Position numbers and translations under genes: made by a program. From contig NW_019775609.1 in NCBI RefSeq assembly GCF_001039355.2, positions 231,369 to 295,368 of the forward strand: a stretch of 64,000 nt of DNA, read 5' to 3'. Position 1 is the stretch's first letter; each line of letters begins with the position of its first letter. A model generated the notes under the pieces. That model was not told where the DNA came from. It made no database searches and worked only from the letters and a program-made list of their open reading frames with translations. This document shows positions 12,944 through 23,500 of the stretch, in pieces. The stretch is from Lingula anatina. Its lineage: Eukaryota; Brachiopoda; Lingulata; Lingulida; Lingulidae.

Positions 12944-15294
12944 CCCAATCACCCCAACATAACTCATTGGTTTAGCTGTGACATCACACATTGTATTGGT
13001 CTGTACACACCTTTACAAACTGGGCAGATCCATTCCTCCTCATTCTCTTCCATCACCTTGCCTCTGGCCTTGGTGATACCAACACAGCTGCCATGAAACC
13101 AGTCTTCACAGCGATCACAGCAGATCATAAACCTGGAACAGCATTATTTTAATATTCATATATTACTAGACTTATACTGCCCTACTAGTAGGCTTTTTAA
13201 ATTTTTAGCTAGATGACTATGATGTTGACTTCTTTTATTGACTGATGAGCTTGCTCCCGAGTAAACAAAAGAATGCTAGAGAGCAAGTTCATCTAACTGC
13301 AAAAGATTAATTATGTATTTTTTTTATCTCATATGAAAACTAGTCTAAAATACCTTGGAGTCAATATGTCTTCTACAAATGTTCATTTCTTATCTTAATT
13401 ACTAAGGTAATTTGCACAAAATATACAAAGCAACTGAGAACACAAATAACTTATCCATCGATTTTATTCATTCATGAAGTCATTCAATTTTTCATGAATG
13501 CACCACTTATTCTTTAACAGTTTAACTTGGTGAGGGTGTGAATGCAGCTGCTCTCACCTGTTATCGTGTTGTTTTTGACAGATGCACCAGAGCCTTTCAG
13601 GGTCATCTTCAGAACCCCAATCCGAGTCATTTTCATCGTCTTCGTAACTCATGCCGCCCTCAGATTCCTCATCGTCAAACAAATCTGGTAATATTGAAAG
13701 TTTTCTATTTTTATTGTTGATTTCAAAATTAAAATTGTTGGAACAAATAGTATATGTTCCTTGCAGTCTAGGTGAAATTTAACATTCCCATTTTTTTTTT
13801 TTGCATTAAAGAATTTTTCCTTATTTACAAGCAAAAGGGCAAATTGCATAACTGCAACTAAATTTTATTGCATAAAAATGCTTGTTTCACTTTCAAGAAA
13901 GATGACACATTTGATAAATGCCAAGTTTTAGGAAATCAAAAAAAATCTATTCAGGCTTTTTGGCTGAAGAATGTAGAAACAGCAGGTTAAACATCGTGTA
14001 TGTTGTTGACATCAGTCAAAAAGTTATTTGGAATAATACGTCATTTGGCCAAAGCAAATCTTAAATCTCAGCCATTCTTACCATCTTTTAACTCCAAGTT
14101 CTTCTTAAATTCCTTGGTCTCGTGCTTTTTATCTTCCCTTTCTTTGGCACTGTCGTAGTCACTTTCTGACAGCATTCCTCCCTCCTCTCCTCCCTCCATC
14201 TTTACTTCCTCCTCTTGTAATTTCTTCACAGCAGGGTGTTTCTTTACTGGCTTTTTCAAATCTGCACTAGGGGTCTTATCTGTAGTTGTTTTGGAATCTA
14301 ACTCTTTTTCCTTCTCTGTTTCAGCCAATTGTTTTCGAGTTTGAATGATACTCTTTCTTTCCACAGGCACATTCTTTTCTTTTTCCACCTTCGTCACAGA
14401 TTCTGTTTCACTTGTATCGACTTCTGTTGTCTCTGTCTCTTTTTCAACCTTAGCATCGGACTTTTTCTGTTTTCCAGATTTCTTTTTTACTCCCTTTTTG
14501 TCCGATTTAGTCTCATTAGCTTCTTTATTGTCAGTCTTTGTCCCTGCATCGCCTGTCTCTGAAGAGGAATCTTCTGGTGGTTTGGCTTTAGCTTCTTCTT
14601 TCGCTCCACCACCACTTTTCACAGTTAAACCAGAGAACAATGCCTTGGCTTTTGAAAAATTGATTTTTGCTACCTTCATTGATGTTTGTTTGCTTGTGGC
14701 TGTTGCCTCTACTTGTTCAGCCTGGATACAAAACAAATGTGGGCAGTCAATTATTCACATGACAGTAAAAGCATAAAATAACTGTTGCAATACTTCTTCC
14801 TTCTACCCTCTCTCTCTCTCTCTCTCTTGCTCTGTGTCTTGCTCTCTCCATCCATCCAACAAATACACATATTTTATTTATTGCACCAGCATTTCGCAGA
14901 CATATACATTCATATGTCTGACAATCTGATTTAAAGAACACCAGAAATGTAACACTGTAAATCATTTAAAAGAGAACATATCATTGCTCTGACATACCAG
15001 CATGACCTGGAGATCAATATTGCAGCACATACTGGTAGGACAACTGAATATATATATACATATACATTTACGTTAAATAAAAAAATGTCCCACAGAAAAA
15101 AGATAAATATGGTTTTATTTGAAAGGTAACAATAGTGATCAGTGCTGTGGTAAAACACAACAGATTCTTTTTTACCTTTTCTATTTGCACTTGCTTCAAC
15201 GGTACATCATCTTCAGAACTTTCCGATGTCTAAAATATAAAATTTAGTGAGGTGAGGAAAGGGACAATCTTAAATGTTTGCTTTCTTCCCAAAA

Positions 15295-15386
<92 letters not shown>

Positions 15387-18300
15387 TCTTTTAAGTGGTT
15401 TATTTCTACCTTAAAACCTACCTACGAGTCATTCCACAAGAAACTGACTGTGAGTCACATCAGTGACCGCCATGTAACATTTCCATATTACCTGTTTAAT
15501 ATTGCTTTATAAAAACTGTTTATTTTTTTTGCACATAGCAAAAAGGGCATAAATTATAGGGCAAGTTAAAATCATACAAAATATTATGTACAAAATGTGT
15601 GTTGTTAACAAGACACTGAAGTCACATTTTCGCAGAATGACCCATATACAAAAATTTGTCTAACTAGCCTCACTACCAGAAAACCTTAATGGCCATCCAT
15701 TTTTATCATCATTTTCACAACTCTACAAAGAGTACTTTTTCAGAACCCCTCCCTAAATCAGATAGAACAAAGTGAAAAGCTAAAAATCACCTTTGACAGC
15801 AATTTGGATCATCATTTTAAGAATCTATTATTCTTCCAAATCGTGCAGAGGGCAACCTCCCCCTGCTTACAGCTTATAGACTTATGAAAATGAGGATAAA
15901 AATGGATGACCCCTTTGTCTCCCTAGCAGATGACCTACCTTCTTCATTCTTCTTTGCACTACTTTCAGTGGGACATCTTCATCCTCAGAGCTGCTCCTGA
16001 ATCCCTGAAATAAAAATAATACCACTGATCATAGTTGCTTTATACATTTGAACAAAATGATAATTTACCGTCAAATTTACATTTTTTAACTACTTTTTCC
16101 TTTGACAGTTCATGTTAGTGTCATTTCTTAAACTCTTTACCTTCTTTTTTCCTCCCTTTAATTGTTTCAATGGCACATCATCTTCTGAATCTTTCTCCAA
16201 TTTCTGACCCCTTGTTTTCTTGCTGCCTCTGCCATCAGGTTTGTTTGATGCCTGCTGCTCCTGCTACAAAAACAAAATTGTACTGAATTTGTCACCCAGA
16301 CTATTAATTTGTTTCATTTCCACATATGTGTAGCCACTGCTCATGATAAGAAAACCATGTTCCTTGCAGTCAAACTTACTGTTGATGGGACAAAACAATA
16401 ATGCCAAATGCCAATCTGATTCTCACAGCATAATAATTATAAAAATTTAGATCTACAGTAAATATTCAGTGATTACTTAATAATAATTCTCTAACTAGTC
16501 ATAATTTTAATTTCCCTATTATAATTATAATGATCCTATACAGTACTAACAAGTATTCAACATAAAAAGTAAAACCAAATATAATATGGAAGCCCTAAAC
16601 TAAACCAAATTAGACTATACTAAACTAGACAGGTTGACTAAGCTAAGTATCAACTGTGTCAAGACCTCACCTGTTGATCCTCCTGTTTCTCACCCTCTTC
16701 CTCTATCAGTTTAGCCTTCTCCTGTTCTCGCTTCATGGCTTCCAGAGCCTCGCGCTCCTTCCGTAAGTTCTCCTGGCGAATTTTCTCTGCTTGTTCCCTT
16801 TGGACATGCTCACTGATCCTCGTAGATCTCCTGAACATATTTTTTCAAAAAAAAAAAAAAAAAATCCCATTTAAAAATATGAATGGACAAATATCCTCAC
16901 CAACTTACAAAACTGTCAATCAGCCATGTACAGGAAAATTATGAGAAAAGTATTTAAGAGAAAAGCTAAAGTGAAAAAATAACAGTGCACAGGACCAAAT
17001 AAAATTATGAATCAACATAAACAGCTTTAATGAAATTGACACTTCCTTATAATATGCATCTATTTAAAATAACTGAAAAATTCCTGTTTTTTTAATACTG
17101 ACCTAATAGGTGACTTGTGATCCACTTTGGTCACTTTTAATTTCTTTTCGCTGACGTCTTCCGTACACTCTTCTTTTTTCTTCTCTTCCACACCACCCTT
17201 CTCTGCATCCTCCACACGCCGCGCTGAGCGTGGGGACCTCCGTAACTTCTGTGAGTTTGTTGAGTAGGCATGGTCAGTGAATGCTGCAGCAAAATCAGCC
17301 AGTTCTCCCATCTTCAGTCCACCCTTATATAGAATAACAAAGAATTTTTTTTTTAAATAATACAAATATGTAAAGAAAATTTTAGTGCTATAACTCGTAT
17401 CATTCCCTTTTCACTGGATTATTAGACTTGATAAGATAGATTACAATAATTTACAGAAAAACAAAGGTGGTAATATCTGCAAAGTAAATACAGATAATAA
17501 AGTGCTTAGAACTACATGGCCAAGTGTGCTCCCTATGACATAATTCATTGTGTTAAGTGTGACAGTGTCCACTGTGTTAGGTGTGACAGTGTCCACTGTG
17601 TTAGGTGTAACAGTGCCCACTGTGTTAAGTGTGACAGTGTCCATTGTGTTAGGTGTGACAGTGTCCATTGTGTTAGGTGTGACAGTGTCCACTGTGTTAG
17701 GTGTGACAGTGTCCATTGTGTTAGGTGTGACAGTGTCCATTGTGTTAAGTGTGACAGTGTCCACTGTGTTAGGTGTAACAGTGCCCACTGTGTTGGGTGT
17801 GAAACAGTCCATTGAGTTAACAGAGACAATGTACATTGTATTAGGTGAGATAAAAGTTTGTCATCTAAAATATACCTTCAAAATGTGTTCAGCAGTTGCA
17901 TCATCCAGCTCAAAATCCTGGGCCTCCTCCACTTTCAGAGGTTCCTCGGTGGAGGTGTCCATGGCGTCCTCTGCCTTGCTCTCATCTCCCGTGTCCACCA
18001 CCAGGCTGGTGTCAGAAAACATGCCTACAATAAAATTAATAAATCAGATAGTATTAAAAATAATAAATGGTCGTGTTGTAAACAACAAGGCAAAATCTTC
18101 AAAGCACTGCAATGAATTTCAAAAATTGCAAAAGAATTTCATGTCTGGAAAACTATGACTGCACAACTTTATTTTTACATAATTGGCTCAGTTATCCCCC
18201 CCCTCCCCCCATCCCTAAAAAATTCTAACAACCAGGTAATTTAAACATACAACCTCCAATGACTATATTTAGACTATGATTGATACATTGAACTCTCAAC

Positions 18301-19415
18301 CTACCAGCCGAGAGTTCTGTATTACCCAAAGCTACTGAAGAAGATGCTATCAAAAGTGAAGTATCCAACAAATTAAAATCAGTATAGGACTTACCACTAA
18401 AACTATCATCAATGTCAGCAGATCCCACATCAATTACAACCTTTTCCTTGTCCTCTCCCTGTGAGCTCTGGGCCAGGTTGTCGGCCATATTTGCACTGTT
18501 CCCTGTAGCACCGGTTTCTTGGGGGAGGTGTTGGAGAATATGTTGGACTTCTTCAGATTGCAGCACCAAGTCCAGTTGGCTCATGTGTTCCTCACTCACG
18601 TCATTGAATGGGTTTTTCTAAAAACATGGTTTTATAAATCAAATAAAAGACAATTTATATTTTTTAAAAATCAAAAAAAAAGTACAAACTGAATAATAAA
18701 AGTTATGCTTTAAATATTCACTTCACCAAAATAAGGGATTGATGTCAACGAAAAACCTTTCCTTGTCTATAAATTAGCAGCATTACAAGCCCATTTCTAG
18801 TTCTTAGGAAAAACAACTTTGGTATAAATTTTCTACTAGAGATAAGCAAAAGCTAAGTCCAAGTTTTTTGTACTGAGTATTCTGCTTAATTCCATTCTAC
18901 ATACACTAACATACAATAATATCATATGAAACCACACCACACTGGAACAAAGGATACTATTTCAGTTGCCATACCTATAACATACCATATTATATTATAC
19001 CATGGCATTATATATTAGTTTACTACACAATCCCATTTCATACCATATCACACAATACCACACTAACTACACCAGCAGTGCCAAACAAGACTTCACCACA
19101 TGCCATATCCTGTCTGAACCAAACCATACAAAAACCACTAGAATATCATATAACACCATACCATACATCACCACAAAACTGTACCTCATCAACATTCCAG
19201 GCTGGAGCATTGACTAGAATATCGCTGGGGCCAGAGACATCTGTCACCACATCATCCTTGACAGCAGTAGCAGCAGCAGTGACGTCAGTCGTGAGCAGCG
19301 ATGATGTTACAGAAACAGGGGGACTACTAGAGACATCTGGTGGTGACGTTGTGACACTAGGGGCTGGAACATCAACCTCTGTCTCTACATCCTTATCACG
19401 TTTAGTATCACTCAT
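5948..19415 (-). CDS. DIDO1: DIDO1/PHF3-type PHD-TFIIS-SPOC protein, 23 exons, 3' end outside the window
   Basis: Exons, 5' to 3': 19415-19185, 18617-18395, 18024-17876, 17323-17103, 16830-16671, 16263-16141, 16004-15939, 15229-15176, 14721-14082, 13684-13558, 13132-13011, 12586-12462, 12080-11919, 11454-11269, 10801-10618, 10240-10018, 9366-9207, 8996-8880, 8502-8377, 7755-7534, 7071-6893, 6528-6375, 6037-5948. They sum to 4044 nt, 1348 open codons. Seen in order: acidic Ser/Glu-rich N-terminus; PHD finger at about residues 655-704 (WCICQKQHDNRFMICCDRC, then CPVC); a CISTGC...YC...C...H zinc motif at about 816-840; a WLQRHPTFEVLRPG segment; a TFIIS central domain at about 980-1091 (MNVRKALKDTLSKR, KLVRMSPEEMASKEL); a CKIC pair; then SPOC strands (WKGFVFHPDLPKFFTVAYK, LPDTIHVVGRIVPEQIFDYL). 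In this family PHD reads H3K4me3 and SPOC binds the phosphorylated RNA polymerase II tail, so a nuclear elongation and splicing role is inferred. SPOC is cut about half way. Orthology to DIDO1 rather than PHF3 is my best guess; invertebrates may have one shared ancestor. Confidence 0.88.
5993..6127 (-). repeat. Tandem duplication of the SPOC exon's 5' border (69-bp period)
   Basis: The block starting CTCTGGGACAATTCTGCCCA at 5993 is repeated nearly perfectly from 6062. It carries the intron end, the AG acceptor and the first 45 nt of the exon at 6037-5948. On the coding strand the spare acceptor lies upstream of the real exon and is followed by the same LPDTIHVVGRIVPE codons, which then run into intron. 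Confidence 0.75.
6611..6740. repeat. (CT)n / (CA)n / (GA)n compound microsatellite
   Basis: About 25 nt of CT, then CA/CAGA, then about 70 nt of GA, in an intron of the DIDO1-like gene between the exons at 6893-7071 and 6375-6528. The CT and GA arms are complementary and could fold back across the CA spacer. Confidence 0.9.
7721..8065 (-). repeat. Triplicated exon 5' border (acceptor plus exon start)
   Basis: A block starting GCAGGCCAGGAGGGGGTGTG at 7721 holds the start of the exon at 7755-7534 and its intron acceptor. It recurs at 7848 (near-identical) and 8008 (diverged), with GA-rich spacers and TTTATCAAAGATTTGAGAAA sequence between copies. The two extra copies keep an acceptor-like CAG followed by exon-like sequence but no exon remainder or donor. 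Confidence 0.72.
9757..10080 (-). repeat. Two-copy tandem duplication of the TFIIS-domain exon's 3' border (167-bp period)
   Basis: The sequence from TCCCTTTCAGTAATTATCTT at 9757 repeats from 9924. The right copy contains the real exon end (exon 10240-10018, codons for MNVRKALKDTLSKR). The left copy contains a diverged pseudo-exon whose minus strand reads VRKAFKDTLSKR followed by a GTTGGT donor-like sequence. It could be a relic or an alternative exon without a full 5' half. Confidence 0.65.
10815..10866. repeat. (AAAT)n microsatellite
   Basis: Thirteen or so uninterrupted AAAT units immediately upstream (in the coding sense) of the exon at 10801-10618, inside the preceding intron. Confidence 0.9.
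12891..12938. repeat. (GA)n microsatellite
   Basis: About 23 GA units in the intron directly downstream (coding sense) of the second PHD exon at 13132-13011. Confidence 0.9.
15176..16263 (-). repeat. Three consecutive exons each encoding an EDDVPLK-type acidic repeat
   Basis: Exons 16263-16141, 16004-15939 and 15229-15176 of the DIDO1-like gene encode DSEDDVPLKQLK, SSEDEDVPLKVVQ and SSEDDVPLKQVQ. All three exons are multiples of three (123, 66, 54 nt) in phase 0, so each can be skipped without shifting the frame. This looks like internal exon duplication. The motif could be a casein-kinase-2-type phosphorylated linear motif (inference). Confidence 0.7.
15301..15383. repeat. (CT)n(TA)n compound microsatellite
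   Basis: About 50 nt of CT followed directly by about 32 nt of TA, in an intron of the DIDO1-like gene. The open frames here are artefacts of the repeat. Confidence 0.9.
17548..17815. repeat. 24-bp minisatellite, about 11 units
   Basis: The unit is of the form GTGTGACAGTGTCCACTGTG plus TTAG, with C/T and A/G variants arranged in a higher-order pattern. It lies in the intron between the exons at 18024-17876 and 17323-17103. A 24-bp period keeps all six frames open, which explains the long overlapping open frames here; none is a gene. The core TTGTGTTAGGTGTGACAG is shared with the minisatellites at 32601, 40234 and 45043. Confidence 0.85.
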
Positions 19416-20500
19416 CTCATATCAACAGGATTGGAATTGCCTGGAATATTGTAATCATATACAAAAATACCTAATTACTGAGCTGAACTGAGTTTGGCTC
19501 ATATAATAGATATCATAATCATACTGTATAGGGTACCTGGGAAACAAGAAAGAGGAAGAACTTTTAAGAACTGGATACCCAATATTGCAAGTTGGACGGT
19601 TTATAATACAACATAAACTGTGCAGGATTGGCAAAACTGACAAGAACTAGTGAAAACCAGCATGTCTAAGCCCACTGCGAACTAACGGACCCCCCCCCCC
19701 AAATGCAGACTTGCAGACTGCAAAGCTTTACAGAATACCTCTGAAAGAAAATTTCAGTTCATCCCATAAAGCACTGTTCCTTTCAAAGCACCTCTTGATA
19801 GTCATCAAGGAATAAAAACACAGGATCATGCTGACCATATTCATATGTGACATATCATTTTTCATCTGCTGAATCAGTGGATGTGATTATTTTTTAAATA
19901 AGTCAACGTAAAGTAAATAATATCATTTTGATATCGCATCGATAGTTTGTTGAAATAATGTCTTGATCATGGCATGTACCCTTTGAAATGCACTCAATCA
20001 GAATTTTTGTAACTTGGATCTATCCTATTTCTAAGAAAACGAAGACAAGAAGTTCTTAGTTTCTGATCAAACATCGTGCCGAACACGCTGAGAAAGGATG
20101 GACGACCCCGGCCCAGGTTTATTGCTATAAATCTCCAAATATCTCAAATTTACTCACCAATTATTTGCGTATGCTAACTCCCTTTTGGCTGCAGAACCAT
20201 CGACTCCAATATGCATCAATGAAAGCGGTCAAGTGTGTTTGAAATTATGTAAAAACAAAACCTTCCCGTTTCACGTAAAAATCAAGACACCATGTTTAAT
20301 CACGTGGTACATTGACGTACCTACTTCTGCTAGTTTGTTGTCGTTACAGCGGAAGTGATGTAGCGGCATGCGCTCGACCAATAGAATCGGGCCACGAACA
20401 AACTAACGTGTTCTAAAATATAGGGAATCCCTCTTAAAACAACTCAGCACAAAAGAAGTTGAATCAGGTTGACGTCTTGATTGGGTAGCGCCTCTACAAG
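19416..20500. promoter_or_regulatory. Head-to-head promoter region of the DIDO1-like gene and PDIA6
   Basis: The two start codons face away from each other across 1085 bp with no other gene. The PDIA6-proximal end is locally GC-richer and holds a CACGTG E-box (20301-20306), a TGACGTA CRE-like site (about 20313), an ETS-type CGGAAGTG (20350-20357), an NRF1-like GCATGCGC (20366-20373) and the ERSE at 20378. This mix is typical of TATA-less housekeeping promoters. A poly-C run lies at about 19691. Transcription starts cannot be read from sequence. Confidence 0.6.
20378..20396 (+). promoter_or_regulatory. Perfect ER stress response element (CCAAT-N9-CCACG)
   Basis: CCAAT at 20378-20382, exactly nine bases, then CCACG at 20392-20396: the consensus bound by NF-Y together with ATF6/XBP1 in ER chaperone promoters. 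It ends 104 bp before the PDIA6 ATG, in the forward orientation. The match to a 10-fixed-base composite motif at the right gene and distance makes chance unlikely. Unfolded-protein-response control of this gene is inferred. Confidence 0.8.
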
Positions 20501-23500
20501 ATGCAAGCGATAGCAGGTGAGTTTGAGGCACATTTTATCATTTTTTTTACGTGAAGGGAAAAACCAAGGGAGTCGTTTGCAATGGGGAATCCCTAACCTT
20601 ATCCCAAAGGTTTGATCAAGTTGCAGCCGTGAAGAAGGAAGAGTGAGCGTGATTACCCCGTTTTCGTGTTCTTATTTTAAAAGATGCTCTCTTTGTCGTC
20701 CTTGTAGGTTGTTTATTATGTCGTCTTCGAATATGACGCCCTAATGTGTTGACGCTTAGGTCTGGCAAAACTGAAAATGATAAATAATAATAATTTCAAA
20801 CAAAAGATCATAGAAAAAAAAACTGATTATTTGTTTTTATTTCTCAAAGTTATAATGATAATATTTCTATATTGGTAAGATTCATTAAGATGTAAGCAAG
20901 GAATTGGCCTTAATGTTTTGACTGTAAACAACATGTGCATCACAAGGCTGATAGAAAGTAAAATCTCTCTTAACCTAAATCTAGTTTTTTGAAGTTAAGT
21001 CAAAGGTTAAGCAGGCACACAGTTTAACAGTGCTAATGCATTTACTGGTGTCAGTGGTGAATTTGTCATTGACTGCATAAAAAGGGATTAATTTGACTTA
21101 ATTATTTAGTTCTCTGTAAGCTTATTATCTTGTAGAAGAGGGTTCAGCCTTCTTAAAGCTCTACAAAACTGGCTAGTAGTAGTAGCTTTGTTGTTTGGCC
21201 TGTGACATATTGACAATACATTTAGTGCACAGTAAATTAAACTATTTTACTGTGATCAAAGATTATCTTCTACTATCCTAGGACTGATAATTGAAAATGA
21301 AAATTAATTGCTGAGTAAGTTAATTTGATTCAGAGTAAAGCTAAAAAAAAAAAAATGAGCTAATTGACTAATTGAAAAACATACATATAGAGCACAATAA
21401 ACTCTTGTTTTCATGGTCAGGGATTATCTTCTAGATCTTCTACTTTCCTAGGACTGTTAATCTGCGGTCTGATCTCAGTGACCAGTGCTCTGTACAGCAG
21501 CTCTGATGATGTGATAGAATTAACGGCAGCTAATTTCAATCAAAAAGTGATACAAAGTGATCAGTTGTGGCTTGTTGAGTTTTACGCTCCTTGGTGAGTA
21601 TTGCGTATCATTCAAGTGTGTTGTTTGGACATGTAAAACCTGAAGTGGTAAATATTAGAAATGTAATTATTAACAAAAGGAAACTGATGGTGTTATAATA
21701 GTATAGTGGCAGCTTGCATTTTGCATAAAATAACCATAATTTATGCAGAAATTTATGAAACATTTTAAATTTATATGCCTGAAGATATCAAACAATTAAT
21801 CTCTCATCTGGATATGCTGATTATCATCTGGTATAAAGTCAATTCCAGCTTTTAAAAAATAATAAATAAATGAAAATAATCTTGTTTTATAATCCTTAGT
21901 TGTCCTAAATTATGCAGTCCCGGATGCTCCTGTACTCTCAGTTTAGAAATTATAAAATGATAAATACATTTATTTATATTTTAATATAAAGGTGTGGTCA
22001 TTGCCAGTCTTTGGCCCCAGAATGGAAGAAGGCAGCTACAGCTTTAAAGGTAAATATAAGAAATAGTAGTGAACTAAATGAGTCCCAATTCTAGGGTGTG
22101 GTACATACATGTAGATATGGGTTGTTAAAAAATTAAAAGAAAAAATAATTGACCTTGAACATTAAAATTGATATTCCATGAACTGATTGAACTCGTGTGC
22201 AGTTAATGTTGGTGATTATGAAAGATGAAATCGGTGACTTTGAACTATGAACTGACCTTGAACTTTGAATCGACCTTGAACTTTAATGACCTAATTTATT
22301 TCCAGGGTGTGGTCAATGTAGGCGCAGTGGATATGGACCAGCACCAGTCTGTGGGGGGACCTTACGGCATCAGGGGATTCCCTACCATCAAAATATTTGG
22401 AGCCAATAAGAACAAAGCTGAAGATTATAATGGTGAGTTTGACCTTTGACCTCAAGAGATTGTGTTGAACTGGAAATCATTCTGAAATTATGTCTACAGT
22501 CTTGTTGGCTGAAACAAAGTCTAGGCATCCCCATTTCTTCAGGTGGTCAGATTATGGCCGTACCAGTAGGTTTCCCCCTGCTATAACTTAAAGGGATAAT
22601 AACTCATTGTTTCGGCCAAAAAATGAATTTTCCTGGAGTAAACAACAATTTACCCATAGTTACCAATGGTTAATGAATCCATTTTTACATTCAAAGTTAG
22701 TCCCTGGTTTTTTTCTAAAAAGTTTGGTTTTTTGTTAAAATCTCTTACTAGTAAGAGATTTTAACAGAGTATAGCCATCAATGGAGGTCACGTGGTCTAA
22801 AGACAAGCTCAGATATCAGAATAATAGCTATAACTGCCGTTTTTGTGGTAAAACAGAATATATTATATTTCTGTGAGTTATTCACAATGTTTTTATTGAG
22901 AAATATAGATCTCATAAGAAGAGTTATTATCCCTTTAATAGAACTTGAATGAGGCGAATAATTGAGGTAGGTGCATGTATTATGCACTCTTTCTGAGATA
23001 GGCCATTTCTCTGAGAAATATAAAAAAACACAATAACCCAATTATAAGTTAATAGTAGTTGAATCAGATGGCTTATTGAGGTAGGCATATATATTTTGAA
23101 GTCCTTCTGACATAGGCCATTTCTCTTAGAAATATAAAAAAACACAATAACCCAATTATAAGTTAATAGTAGTTGAATCAGATGGCTTATTGGGGTAGGC
23201 ATATAATATTATGTTTTGTAGTCTTTCTGACATAGGCCATTTCTCTGAGAAATATAAAAAAACACAATAACCCAATTATAAGTTAATAGTAGTTGAATCA
23301 GATGGCTTATTGAGGTAGGCATATATATTTTGAAGTCCTTCTGACATAGGCCATTTCTCTTAGAAATATTAAAAAACACAGTAACCCAATTATAAGTTAA
23401 TAGTAGTTGAATCAGATGGCTTATTGAGGTAGGCATATAATATTATGTTTTGTAGTCTTTCTGACATAGGCCATTCTATGAGGAGTAAAACGTACCAGCT

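Noticed and set aside
14329-14776. Plus-strand open frames of 77 and 143 codons
   Set aside because: They are the antisense of the 640-nt Lys/Glu-rich exon of the DIDO1-like gene; the Ser/Phe-rich translation reflects the complementary codons.
17441-18158. Overlapping open frames of 94-202 codons on both strands
   Set aside because: A 24-bp minisatellite without stops keeps every frame open, and the translations are pure repeats.
22778-23436. Minus-strand open frames repeating [19 protein letters not shown], resembling membrane segments
   Set aside because: They follow the 119-bp minisatellite unit exactly and lie in a PDIA6 intron on the opposite strand.
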